Shown: piece by piece, positions 37,698 through 46,630 of the stretch
Position numbering within the stretch: the stretch's first letter is position 1
Layout of the letters: the number at the start of each line of letters is the position of its first letter
Source: Nocardioides sp. GY 10113
GTDB lineage: Bacteria; Actinomycetota; Actinomycetes; Propionibacteriales; Nocardioidaceae
Reading direction: 5' to 3'
Length of the DNA stretch: 55,591 bases
Assembly: GCF_004919105.1 (NCBI RefSeq)
Contig: NZ_STGK01000022.1
Location: 1-55,591, forward strand
Notes under the pieces: model-generated
What the model saw: only the letters and a program-made list of their open reading frames with translations
What the model was told of the DNA's origin: nothing
Database searches by the model: none
Position numbers and translations under genes: made by a program

Positions 37698-37738
37698 CCC
37701 AAGCGCGACTCGCTTGGGACGAGACTGCGTGTCTCGTC
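37698..37738. repeat. Two abutting 8-bp hairpins
   Basis: CCCAAGCG/CGCTTGGG (37698-37705, 37711-37718) and GACGAGAC/GTCTCGTC (37718-37725, 37731-37738) each have a 5-base loop and share base 37718. With the two upstream hairpins they make a four-hairpin cluster in the 206-bp gap between glnA and the DUF262 gene. Confidence 0.65.
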
Positions 37739-37784
37739 TGCGCACCTCGCTGATGGCGGACAACGCGGGTCGGACCGGAGCCAG

Positions 37785-39641
37785 TTAGACCATGAAGATC
37801 CGTACCGCTTGGTCGAGTAGGTCCTTCTGTCTGTCCGTCACATCCGACTTCCCCCAACTCGTCTTCTTGGCGAGGTCAGCGGTCATGGCGATCTCGCTCG
37901 GCTCGTAGTAGAGTTTGCGCTTGGCCGAAAATGGCTTGTTCTCAGCAGCCACGTTGTCGGTGCTGCCGAAGAAGGTCAGGTTGCCGAGCGTGTGCTTGAG
38001 CGGCTCCAGCGCCGGATCCTTGTCAGCGGCCGACGGGCTCTGCGGGTAGATGTGCTCGAGCGTCGCGTCCTCGATGTCGATGACCTTGGTCATCTTCGGT
38101 TTCGGCTTGGCCGCCTTGTCCTTGGCACCAGTCTTGAGCCACCAGGAGCGATGGTCCTCAAGCGTCGTAAGAAACTCGCGAATGTTCGCGCGCTGGCTGG
38201 CGTTTGAGTAGCGCAGATTCTCCACAAGCAACTGCTTGAAGATCGAGTCACCCGCGTGCTTCGTGATGAGACCACCCAAGGCCACGCGGAAGGGCTTCAG
38301 CGCATAAGGAGACTTCTTCGTCGCTTCCCGCATCGCCTTGGCCTGCGCGTAGTACACGTTTGCCGGGCGCGTTGCGTGGCCGTTGCAGACGTTCTTGTAG
38401 CGGAACGCGAAGAGTTCGAGCATGTAGACCATGTCCGCGAAGGTCGCTTCGTCGAGGCTGCGTGCCCCCGCCAGCAAGACCGGCAACGCCAGTTCATGCT
38501 TCAACGTGATCACCAAACGCCGAAGTCGGTCGACCTGCCATGCTCGAACCTTCGTCGGCTTCCCCGCCTTGCGCTCGAAGGGCCACTCGCCGTCGAGGAG
38601 CTTCAGGAAGACCACAAGTTCGTCACGCAACCACTCGATGGTCTCGACAAGTTCACGCGCGTCTGTCTGCTTCGACGGTGGCGCCTCCGGGAAGAACCGC
38701 TCAGCGGTAGCCTCGAACAAATCACCTCGTGCTCGTTGTCCCGTCACCGAGGGATAAAGTGCCCGGAAGAAGTCCTCGACGTCCGCCGCGGGCGCCGCCA
38801 GCATCTCGTCCCAGTGCGCCGCGACCTCCTCATGCTCTTCGGGGTAACCGTCGAGCAGTTCTAGGCTTCGGCTGCGCAGCAGATCGGCGTCGGAAAGCGA
38901 TTCACCGCGATGGTTGAGCACCGAGAAGAGCCGGTACGCCTGGCGTCGATCCTTCGAGACGATGTGGATCACGTGAGCGTCCTGAACTAGCGCTTGGCGG
39001 AGGCGCAGCAGCCGGTCTACGCGGTTGTTCAGGGGCCCGGACGTGCCGACGTACGCTCGGGTCATCCCGAGCAGCGCGCCCCGTGCTTCGATCAGCAGAC
39101 GATGGCTCTCGCGTGTCGGCGCAGGGACGGGCGCGGACATCACTAGCGCCTGGAACACGTCGTCATCGGCAAGCGAGAGCTTCATCCGGGGACGGATCAT
39201 CGTCGACCCAGCGGCGACGTCGGACTCCTTCCACGTCACGAAGTTGTCTCGAGTGTCCTCCTCAAGCGTCCGCGCGCGCTTTGCCACCTGCTTGTTCCGC
39301 GCCTTGCTGCGCTCGGCCAGTTCCCCTGCAACCTCGACCACGCACGAGAGAGCAAGCATGAGAGTGGCGAGCCGTTGCTGGCCATCGACGACTTCGTAAC
39401 TCGTGGGCCGATTTCGCTGATTATCGGTCAGCTGGATGCATACGACGCCACCGAAGAAGTGACTGGTTTCGCCTGCTGGTTGATCCAACAGGGACTCAAT
39501 GTCACGAACGAAGTAGTCAATCGCCTGATCGTCCCAGGCATATGCGCGCTGGTACCGCGGCACAGCAAATGGATAGCGCTCGCCGAGCACGTCGCCCACC
39601 TTCATGCTGAAGGCGTCGACAGAAGCTGCACCGTGAAGCAT
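37785..39641 (-). CDS. DUF262/DUF1524 protein (SspE/GmrSD/BrxU-like modification-dependent nuclease candidate)
   Basis: A 618-residue protein. The N-terminal DUF262 domain carries the nucleotide-binding DGQQR motif (86-90, in SYEVVDGQQRLATLM). The C-terminal DUF1524 HNH-type domain carries LEHIYPQSP and then LGNLTFFGSTDN. This pairing is that of GmrSD/BrxU type IV restriction enzymes and of SspE, which senses phosphorothioate through DUF262 and nicks DNA through DUF1524. Its place beside a dnd system makes a PT-related role attractive but unproven. The ATG at 39641 is chosen for GGAGGG 5 bases upstream; a TAGGGT -10 box (minus strand, 39673-39668) precedes it. GC content is visibly lower than in the core genes. 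Confidence 0.85.
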   Translation of the reverse strand: MLHGAASVDAFSMKVGDVLGERYPFAVPRYQRAYAWDDQAIDYFVRDIESLLDQPAGETSHFFGGVVCIQLTDNQRNRPTSYEVVDGQQRLATLMLALSCVVEVAGELAERSKARNKQVAKRARTLEEDTRDNFVTWKESDVAAGSTMIRPRMKLSLADDDVFQALVMSAPVPAPTRESHRLLIEARGALLGMTRAYVGTSGPLNNRVDRLLRLRQALVQDAHVIHIVSKDRRQAYRLFSVLNHRGESLSDADLLRSRSLELLDGYPEEHEEVAAHWDEMLAAPAADVEDFFRALYPSVTGQRARGDLFEATAERFFPEAPPSKQTDARELVETIEWLRDELVVFLKLLDGEWPFERKAGKPTKVRAWQVDRLRRLVITLKHELALPVLLAGARSLDEATFADMVYMLELFAFRYKNVCNGHATRPANVYYAQAKAMREATKKSPYALKPFRVALGGLITKHAGDSIFKQLLVENLRYSNASQRANIREFLTTLEDHRSWWLKTGAKDKAAKPKPKMTKVIDIEDATLEHIYPQSPSAADKDPALEPLKHTLGNLTFFGSTDNVAAENKPFSAKRKLYYEPSEIAMTADLAKKTSWGKSDVTDRQKDLLDQAVRIFMV

Positions 39642-40028
39642 GACTACCCTCCTCGTCGTCGACTCGAACCCTAGCGAGGTGGCGCTCCAGAGACCGGCGA
39701 TCGGATCCAAGTCGCTTCCCTGCTGTTCGCACTTGTGTGTCCGAGAGGCGGCACGCGTCTTGAAGTCACGAGAACTTGAACTGGCTCCGGCACAGGCGCG
39801 TCACCACGCTGGCTCGCAGAGCGTCGCATCGGAGAGGATGACCGCTGGCGAGCCATTGGACGGCGCATGGACGGCGTCGAGCCCAGCACGTGCGCAGGCT
39901 TGATCGTTCGCGACCAGGGCACGTGCGGCACCAAGTTCGAGTGAATCGCTCCGCGCACCCCGCTCCCTTGGCAAGATTGTCGGAGGTCTCGGTTAGAACT
40001 GCCCTGGCCTCACAGGGAGAGAGAAACG
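39642..40028. other. Divergent intergenic region, no gene seen
   Basis: These 387 bp separate the DUF262 gene (minus) from the plus-strand restriction-candidate operon. The only recognisable signals are the DUF262 -10 box near its left end and, at the right end, GGGAGAGAG before the GTG at 40029. A TTGGCA at 39968 and TAGAAC at 39994 are 20 bp apart, too far for a confident promoter. No coding frame has convincing character. Confidence 0.6.
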
Positions 40029-42248
40029 GTGACCGACGACTTCGACTTCGACTTCGCGTTCGATGACGTCCGCCCGCGCACGTGGGCAGACGCGTTCCCG
40101 TGGCTGTCCGGCGCAGCGGGCGTCACGGGCGCAACGTGGCGCGACCGCCCGATCGACGACACCGACTTCGCGAGCCGCCAGTCATACCTCGCGCAGATCT
40201 CTGAGCTCGCGATGGAGCGGCTCACGCAGTGGCCCATCGGGCAGATCTTCCCGGGCCTCTCCCCCAACCTGGACCTGCTCGCGACTGACCTGCCCGCCCG
40301 CGCCATCAACGCTCTGGGGCGATTCGAGTGCCGGACGTCGGGCGAACTGATGGCGCTGACCCTCGACGAGGTGCTCGGTTGGCGTCAGGTCGGCGTCGGC
40401 ACGGTCGACGCGATCCTGCAGCGCCTTGCGGATGCATCAACGTCCGCTGCTACCCCGCCGGTGTCGCAACACGAGTACGAACCGCCTCCGGGGACGTCGT
40501 TCTCCTTCGACACGGTCCGGATGCCTGATTGGCTGTCCGCGCTCGTGGACGATCTCAACACGGTCGCCGGCTGGTACGGAACCGTCGGACTCCCCGGCCG
40601 GCCGCTCCTCGGTATGCCGACCCCGGCCGGGACTCCCCCCGAGGTCATCAAGGCTCGGCAGCGCATCGAAGCGCTATGCCCTGCTGACATCCTTGGCGAG
40701 GGCGAACTCGAGTTGGATGTCGCCGGCTTGTTCGACGACGCGTTGGGCCTCCTTGACGCACGCGCGGTCCATGTCCTTGCGCATCGCTTGTTCGCCGATG
40801 ACCCGGCCACGCTCGATCAGCTGGGCCAGGTGCACGACGTAACCCGTGAGCGGATCCGCCAGATCGAGGGCAAGGCACGCGGGGCCATGCTCAGCTTCAT
40901 CTCTGAAGCCGGGCCGCTCTCAGCGGTCGCGGACAGCGCTCGAGAGCTGATCGGGACCATTCGGCCGCTAGAGGACCTCCTCGAGCTCATCCCAGCGCTA
41001 GGGCGAACCGTCGAGCGGGTTGGCCAGCCTGCGTGGCGCGTTCTCGATCGCCTCGACGATGCCTACGAGATTGTCGATGGTTGGTGCGTAGTTCCGACGA
41101 TGACAGAGGCAGAGCTCATCACTCAGAAACTGCTCGAGGAAAGCGCCAACCAGTATGGCGTCGTCCGGCTCGACGAGCTCAGTCTCATTCAGTCGTCGCA
41201 CCCAGACCGCCTCGCTTCGCTGACCGGAGCCTGGCTCACCCACTGTGGCTACATCGTTGACGGCGACTTCGCACTGACCCGCACGTCATCAGTCGGTGAC
41301 TATGCGGCCGCGATTCTGTCCATCGAAGGGTCGCCACTCAGCGTTCAGGAGATCGTTGATCGGTTCGTCCACGACCGATCGGCAGGATCCACCCGCAACG
41401 CCATGGGCATCGACGACCGCTTCGAGCGGGTCGATCGTGATCGGTGGGCGCTTAAGGAGTGGGGTCTCGACGCCTACAGCGGGATTCGGTCTGTCATCCG
41501 CGAGCAGGTCGCTCGCGCCGGGGGCAAGGCGCGACTCGACGATCTGGTGGAGTACATCACTGCGAGGTTCAGCGTCACCAGCAGCAGCGTTGTTGCGTAC
41601 GCGGCGGCGGCGCCGTTCATGACCAAGGATGGTGTCGTTCAGTTGGCCGGCGACGTCACCGCCCACACCGCGCCAGAACGGACGCGCCGGCTGTTCCGGC
41701 GAAAGGACGCCTGGGCGTACCGGGTGCGGATCACGACCGACCATCTGCGAGGCAGCGGTTCAGTGGCACCGAGGGCAGTTGCGACCATCTTGGGTCTGCC
41801 GGCAGGTCAGTCAGTCCAGTTGCCGTCGCCGCTCGGACCTCAGACTGTGTCGTGGACCGGGATCCAACCGTCGTTCGGCACCATCCGCCGCTTTTTGATG
41901 GAGGAGGACATTCCCGTCGGCACCGAGGCGTTCCTCGTGATTCACGATGACCGGACGTTCACCTTCGAGCAGGCACGAGAACTGATCCAGAATCCTCTCG
42001 CGGACGCTCTCTCTCTGATCGGTGCCGCGTCGGTGTTCGAGCGTGAGCCCGCCCGCCGAACGCTGGCCAGCGCGATCGGGCTTCCGGAGGACTCTCCTGT
42101 ATCCAGCCTCATTGCGGGGTACCGGTCCCGCGGCGACGACGACGTGGCGGACTTGATCCTGGCTGCGCGCGAGTACCTCGAGACCGGCCACAATCCGGAA
42201 GCTCGGACGCACACTGCTGACGTTGACGACATCCTGGATCTCCTGTGA
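40029..42248 (+). CDS. Multi-domain protein with RNAP-alpha-CTD-like, sigma-4-like and HARE-HTH-like segments
   Basis: A 739-residue, probably cytosolic, DNA-binding protein. An acidic start (DDFDFDFAFDD) is followed at about 86-135 by a helix-hairpin-helix region like the RNA polymerase alpha C-terminal domain (ARAINALGRFECRTSGELM, then RQVGVGTVDAIL). A sigma-70 region-4-like helix-turn-helix lies at about 233-286 (LGQVHDVTRERIRQIEGKA). At about 424-479 a segment (AILSIEGSPLSVQEIVDRF, then FERVDRDRWALKEWG) resembles HARE-HTH winged helices. There is no nuclease or ATPase motif. It opens the operon and its stop overlaps the helicase start by 4 bp, so it probably targets or licenses that effector. 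The GTG start is supported by GGGAGAGAG upstream. It is not a functional sigma factor: regions 2 and 3 are absent. Confidence 0.85.
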   Translation: MTDDFDFDFAFDDVRPRTWADAFPWLSGAAGVTGATWRDRPIDDTDFASRQSYLAQISELAMERLTQWPIGQIFPGLSPNLDLLATDLPARAINALGRFECRTSGELMALTLDEVLGWRQVGVGTVDAILQRLADASTSAATPPVSQHEYEPPPGTSFSFDTVRMPDWLSALVDDLNTVAGWYGTVGLPGRPLLGMPTPAGTPPEVIKARQRIEALCPADILGEGELELDVAGLFDDALGLLDARAVHVLAHRLFADDPATLDQLGQVHDVTRERIRQIEGKARGAMLSFISEAGPLSAVADSARELIGTIRPLEDLLELIPALGRTVERVGQPAWRVLDRLDDAYEIVDGWCVVPTMTEAELITQKLLEESANQYGVVRLDELSLIQSSHPDRLASLTGAWLTHCGYIVDGDFALTRTSSVGDYAAAILSIEGSPLSVQEIVDRFVHDRSAGSTRNAMGIDDRFERVDRDRWALKEWGLDAYSGIRSVIREQVARAGGKARLDDLVEYITARFSVTSSSVVAYAAAAPFMTKDGVVQLAGDVTAHTAPERTRRLFRRKDAWAYRVRITTDHLRGSGSVAPRAVATILGLPAGQSVQLPSPLGPQTVSWTGIQPSFGTIRRFLMEEDIPVGTEAFLVIHDDRTFTFEQARELIQNPLADALSLIGAASVFEREPARRTLASAIGLPEDSPVSSLIAGYRSRGDDDVADLILAAREYLETGHNPEARTHTADVDDILDLL

Positions 42249-44380
42249 TTGATAGCCCCCGGGGACTGCGCACACTCGACCTCAGGCGGCGGTACCGGAG
42301 TCCCGAACAAGACGTAGTTGCTGGCTTCTTCGTGCCCTCCTTCAAGGCGGCGAACAGCTATAGCCGCGCCGTCGGCTACTTCACCTCGACGAGTCTGGCT
42401 CTGTACGCCCGCGGCATCGACGCCTTCGCCAAACGCGGTGGGTCGATGCGCCTCGTGGCGTCTCCCCATCTGAACGACGAGGACGTTGCCGACATCGAAC
42501 GCGGGTACGACGTACGCGAGGTCATGGAGCGAGCCACGATCCGCACCCTCGAGATCGAGGAGCGCGAGTCAGTGCTCGATGGCCTCGGCGTGCTCGGGCG
42601 CCTGATCGCAGAAGACCGGCTCGATATCAAGCTTGCCTTTGTCGTGAAGGAAGGCCACGTCGGGATCTACCACGAGAAGATCGGCGTCTTTCGCGACGAG
42701 TTCGGGGACCTCGTGGCCTTCACGGGTAGCAGCAACGAGACATACGGCGGCCTGCAGGCGAACTTCGAGTCCATCGACGTTTACCGCGGCTGGGAAGCGG
42801 GCGACGGGGCGCGCGCGCTCGACATCGAGGCCGACTTCCAGAAGCTCTGGGCAGACAAGACACCCAATCTGAGCGTCATTCGCTTCCCGGACGTCGCACG
42901 GGAACGGTTGGTGCGGCTCGCCACAGACCGCAAACCCAGTCCTATACCAGGCACGGACGATGCCCTCATCCCCGTTGTAGAACCGTCCAATCGCCAAGCT
43001 CGTCTCACGGTTCCGTCGTGGCTCGAGCCGCGCGACTACCAAAGGGAAGCGGTCGAGGCATGGCTCCGGAATCGCGGCCAAGGCCTCTTCAAGATGGCGA
43101 CGGGCACTGGCAAAACGAAGACGGCGATGCTCGCGGCCACCCAGCTCGGAAACGCCCTTCGCCAGCAAGAACAGCCCCTTGTGGTCTTGGTCCTAGCACC
43201 TCTCCAGCACTTGGTCGATCAGTGGATCGCCGAGGTCGAGGACTTCGGAATCCGCCCCATCGCGGTCTACGAATCTAGCGAGCGATGGCTTCCGCTTGTG
43301 GAGGAACAACTGTCCGAAGCACGCCTCGGGCAGCGCCCCGTCGTCGCCTTGGTGGCGACGTACGCGTCGTTCGCCGGCGCCAGGTTCCAGTCGTTGCTGT
43401 CACGCGTGACCCAGCCCCTCATGGTCATCGCTGATGAAGCCCACAACCTCGGCTCAGCGGCATACCGGCCGCTGCTTCCTGGCAATGCGACGTACCGGCT
43501 CGCGCTTTCCGCGACGCCTGAGCGCTGGTTCGACGATGAGGGCACTGACGCCCTCATCGACTACTTCGACAAGATCGTGTTCGAGCTCGATATGTCGGCG
43601 GCAATCGAGATGGGAGCGCTCACGCGCTACCTCTACTACCCGCGCCTGGTTGAGCTCGACTCGAACGAGTCCGAACTCTACGCGGATCTAACTGCCCAGA
43701 TCGGGGCGCGGATCGCTGCGGGCGAGGATCTGGCCACGTCAGACCCCAATTCGCCGCTCGGGTTCTTACTCCTGCAGCGCTCTAAGGTTCTCGGCCACGC
43801 CGCCGGCAAGTTGGCGGCGCTTGAGGCCGACATGGCCTCGCACCGGGAATCTGGATACCAGTTGGTCTACTGCGGCGAGGGCAGGCGTCCTGTCGCTCCC
43901 GGCGAATCCGAGGGCCCCGTGCAGTTGCGAGAGGTCATGCATCTCGTCGGGAACGACCTGCGTCTCGCCGCCCACTCTTACGTGTCAGACACTCCGCGCC
44001 CGGAGCGGAAGCACCTGCTCAAGCGCTTCGACACCGGCGTCGACCTCCAGGTGCTGGTCGCGATGCGGTGCCTCGACGAAGGCGTCGACATCCCCGACGC
44101 CCGAGTCGGCTACCTGCTCGCGAGCAGCTCGAACCCGCGCCAGTTCATCCAGCGCCGGGGGCGGCTGTTGCGGAGAGCGCCGGGCAAAGAGCGCGCAATC
44201 ATTTACGACTACCTCGCCGTGCCGCCCGGGGACGTTCCGATCAACTTCTCCGTTGAACGGTCCCTACTTGTTCGCGAGCTCCAGCGAGCGAATGAGTTCG
44301 GAAAGCTTTCAGAAAACTACGAGGAAACGCTCGAGGTGCTGCGGCCCCTCAAGGAGCGCTACCAACTGATGGACATGTGA
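42245..44380 (+). CDS. PLD-nuclease/DEAH-helicase, Dnd-linked restriction enzyme family
   Basis: A 711-residue protein. The N-terminal phospholipase-D-like nuclease region contains H143-x-K145 (in IYHEKIG) and GSSNE (161-165). Helicase motifs follow: Walker A ATGTGKT (285-291), DEAH (397-400), SAT (422-424) and a C-terminal motif VI region QFIQRRGRLLRRAPG. This architecture, next to dnd genes, matches the family annotated as 'DNA phosphorothioation system restriction enzyme' (TIGR04095 as I recall). It would load on DNA and cut or unwind unmodified targets. The GTG start overlaps the preceding stop (GTGA). Only one HxK motif is evident, so an active nuclease may need a dimer, as in other single-motif PLD proteins. 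Confidence 0.88.
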   Translation: MIDSPRGLRTLDLRRRYRSPEQDVVAGFFVPSFKAANSYSRAVGYFTSTSLALYARGIDAFAKRGGSMRLVASPHLNDEDVADIERGYDVREVMERATIRTLEIEERESVLDGLGVLGRLIAEDRLDIKLAFVVKEGHVGIYHEKIGVFRDEFGDLVAFTGSSNETYGGLQANFESIDVYRGWEAGDGARALDIEADFQKLWADKTPNLSVIRFPDVARERLVRLATDRKPSPIPGTDDALIPVVEPSNRQARLTVPSWLEPRDYQREAVEAWLRNRGQGLFKMATGTGKTKTAMLAATQLGNALRQQEQPLVVLVLAPLQHLVDQWIAEVEDFGIRPIAVYESSERWLPLVEEQLSEARLGQRPVVALVATYASFAGARFQSLLSRVTQPLMVIADEAHNLGSAAYRPLLPGNATYRLALSATPERWFDDEGTDALIDYFDKIVFELDMSAAIEMGALTRYLYYPRLVELDSNESELYADLTAQIGARIAAGEDLATSDPNSPLGFLLLQRSKVLGHAAGKLAALEADMASHRESGYQLVYCGEGRRPVAPGESEGPVQLREVMHLVGNDLRLAAHSYVSDTPRPERKHLLKRFDTGVDLQVLVAMRCLDEGVDIPDARVGYLLASSSNPRQFIQRRGRLLRRAPGKERAIIYDYLAVPPGDVPINFSVERSLLVRELQRANEFGKLSENYEETLEVLRPLKERYQLMDM

Positions 44381-44384
44381 TGGC

Positions 44385-44576
44385 ATGAATGAAACGACTG
44401 AGGGAGCTTCGAAAGTGAGCAACGAGCGCACCGAACGCGACGTGCTGAGCGAGCTAAGCGACGAGGAGCGGATGTTGCTCAAGCGCGTGCTGGAGGTGGA
44501 GCGTGCGAAGTTGCACCTGACCGCCTATGACGCCACAGATGACCTGCTGGCCGCGGTGAAGGAGATCCTCCCGTGA
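44385..44576 (+). CDS. Small helical protein in the restriction-candidate operon
   Basis: A 63-residue acidic, helical protein (SELSDEERMLLKRVLEVERAKLHL) between the helicase and the SMC-like ATPase. Its stop overlaps the ATPase start by 4 bp, which supports translation. The ATG at 44385 begins 4 bp after the helicase stop; a GTG at 44415 with GGGAG 8 bases upstream would give a 53-residue form and is a good alternative. It could be an adaptor or subunit; no family is recognised. Confidence 0.75.
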   Translation: MNETTEGASKVSNERTERDVLSELSDEERMLLKRVLEVERAKLHLTAYDATDDLLAAVKEILP

Positions 44577-46630
44577 AGCTTCAGTCGATCACTTTGACGA
44601 ATTTTCGTCAGTTCAAAGGAACTCAGACGTTCGACCTCACGTCCGATAGCCGCCGTCCCGTATCGCTCCTCTTCGGCGCGAACGGGGCCGGGAAGACGAC
44701 CTTTCTGAACGCGTTCACTTGGTGCCTCTATGGCGCGATGAGCGAAGACGTCGAACAGCAGGACCGCATGGTCACGGATGTGGTCTGGCGGGAGCTGGCG
44801 ATCGGCGACTCAGCCACGGTCGCCGTGGAGCTTCGGTTCGACCACGAGGGTCTCAACTACCGGCTCGTGCGATCAGCCAGTCTGCGCAAGGAGTCAGACC
44901 ATCAGGGCGTCCCCTCGCCCGAAATCCAGCTGTGGGTGACTCGCCCGGACGGATCGTCCGAGGTGGTCGGAGCGCCCCAGGAGACAGTCCTCAGCATCCT
45001 TCCTCGTGGAGTCAGTCGCTTCTTCTTCTTCAACGGCGAGCGCATCGAGAACCTCGTGAAGAAGGGTGCTTACGCCGAGGTCCAGAAGGACATCAAGGTC
45101 CTTCTGGACCTGGAGCAGGTGGAGCGAGCGATTGCGCATCTGCCGAAGGTCGATCGCCGCATCACTAGCGAACTGACCAAGAACAAGGGCGTCGGCTTAG
45201 CGCAGATCCAGGAGGCGATCGACGCTCTTCAGGACAAGGAAGCCAAGCTCAAGGAAGAACTCGCGCTCCAAGAGGGACAGCTCGCGACCTTGGACGAGGA
45301 GCGCGAGAGTGTCCGAAATCTGCTGCGGCAGCACGAAGCGGCGGCACCGATCCAGCAGGAGCGGGACACTGTGACGAAGGAGCTGGCCGAAGCACGTGCA
45401 GCCCGTGAGTCCGCGATCGCTGAGCGCAAGGCTGTAGCGGCCTCGCGAGGATTCCTCGCCTTCACAGACGGCCTGGGCGAGAAGACCAAGGTCATGGCCG
45501 ACGGCCTCTACCGCCGCGGCGCGCTGCCCGCGCCGTTGAAGCGTGAGTTCGTCGACCAGCTGCTCGACGAGGGAACGTGCATCTGCGGTACCGCCCTCAC
45601 TGAACACAACCACGCTTGGAATCAGGTCAAGGAATGGCGACAGCGGGCCGGCCTGCAGGCCGTAGAGACCGCGTGGCAGCAGGTCAGCGGTCAGATCCAA
45701 CCGCTCAGCGCGGCGCGCGACCAGCTGCGCGACGAATTGGCTGGGCTGGTGAAACGGATCGGTGACGCGCGGGACCGAGTGACGCGCCTTGAGGAGCGGA
45801 AGTCCGAGCTCGACGGCAAGCTCCGCGATAGCCGCATGGAGGACGTTCAGGCCTTGGAGAGCAAGCACCTGGACCTCGATGCCCGCATCCGAGTGAAGGA
45901 CCAGAGGATCGGTGCGCTGAAGACTGAGCTTGACACCACCGTGAGGGAGCTCGAGCAGAAGAACAAGGATCGTGGGCGTGCCCAGGTGGACGACCAGATC
46001 GCGGCGAAGGCGCGTTCTCGGTCTGACCTCGTGCAGAAGGTCAAGCGTGCTTTGGAGGAGATCCTTCGCATCCGGGAAGAGGACATGCGCCAGCGCCTCG
46101 ACGCGGAGCTCAAGCGCGTGTTCGCCGACATCACGCACCAGAACCATGTGCCTCATCTGAGCGAGGGCTTCGAGCTGACGCTGTACAAGGACGTCAACGG
46201 TGTTCAGCTGCCGGTGCCCAAGTCGACGGGCGAGAACCAGATCTTGAGCCTGAGCTTTGTCGCCGCCGTATCAAAGCTGGCGCGAGAGATCCGGTCCGGA
46301 CGCCGCGCGGAGGGCGAAAGCGCACCGGACGCGGGCACGTATCCCATCGTGATGGATGCCGCCTTCGGGTCGCTGGATCAGGACTACCAGGAAGCCGTCT
46401 CACGGGCCTTGGCGAGAATGGCGCCCCAACTGGTTGTCCTGGTGAGCAAGAGCCAGGGCCTCGGCAAGGTGGTGACAGAGCTCTTGCCGCACGTCAGCAA
46501 CCTCGGGGTGATCGAGACGCACACGACCGCGAGCGGTAACGCTTCCGACGACATCGAGCTCGAGGGCATGAAGTACCCCTACATTCGACCCAGCGACGCC
46601 GACTACTCGCAGTTGAAGGTGATCAAGTGA
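44573..46630 (+). CDS. Second DndD-like SMC/RecN-type ATPase
   Basis: A 685-residue coiled-coil ATPase. Walker A is GANGAGKT (35-42). RFFFFNGERIENL (about 149-161) resembles the FFFDGEQIEAL of DndD. A C-x-C (C336, C338) lies at the apex of the coiled coil (about 205-520), like a zinc hook. The signature region is STGENQILSLSF. Walker B is PIVMDAAFGSLD, in which the position usually filled by a catalytic Glu (or Thr-Pro in DndD) is Ala-Ala. It is a paralogue of the modification-side DndD but sits in the effector operon, overlapping both neighbours by 4 bp. It probably supplies ATP-dependent DNA scanning or clamping to the helicase. Confidence 0.87.
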   Translation: MKLQSITLTNFRQFKGTQTFDLTSDSRRPVSLLFGANGAGKTTFLNAFTWCLYGAMSEDVEQQDRMVTDVVWRELAIGDSATVAVELRFDHEGLNYRLVRSASLRKESDHQGVPSPEIQLWVTRPDGSSEVVGAPQETVLSILPRGVSRFFFFNGERIENLVKKGAYAEVQKDIKVLLDLEQVERAIAHLPKVDRRITSELTKNKGVGLAQIQEAIDALQDKEAKLKEELALQEGQLATLDEERESVRNLLRQHEAAAPIQQERDTVTKELAEARAARESAIAERKAVAASRGFLAFTDGLGEKTKVMADGLYRRGALPAPLKREFVDQLLDEGTCICGTALTEHNHAWNQVKEWRQRAGLQAVETAWQQVSGQIQPLSAARDQLRDELAGLVKRIGDARDRVTRLEERKSELDGKLRDSRMEDVQALESKHLDLDARIRVKDQRIGALKTELDTTVRELEQKNKDRGRAQVDDQIAAKARSRSDLVQKVKRALEEILRIREEDMRQRLDAELKRVFADITHQNHVPHLSEGFELTLYKDVNGVQLPVPKSTGENQILSLSFVAAVSKLAREIRSGRRAEGESAPDAGTYPIVMDAAFGSLDQDYQEAVSRALARMAPQLVVLVSKSQGLGKVVTELLPHVSNLGVIETHTTASGNASDDIELEGMKYPYIRPSDADYSQLKVIK

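Noticed and set aside
37579..37784. tRNA gene or att site at the island boundary
   Set aside because: No cloverleaf can be folded, and none of the boundary repeats recurs near the right end of the window. No integrase gene is seen.
39640..39903. A plus-strand frame of 87 codons inside the divergent gap
   Set aside because: There is no ribosome site or codon bias, and it opposes the promoter of the DUF262 gene.
40029..42248. Calling this gene a sigma factor
   Set aside because: Regions 2 and 3 needed for -10 recognition and core binding are absent. Only a region-4-like segment is present in a much larger protein.
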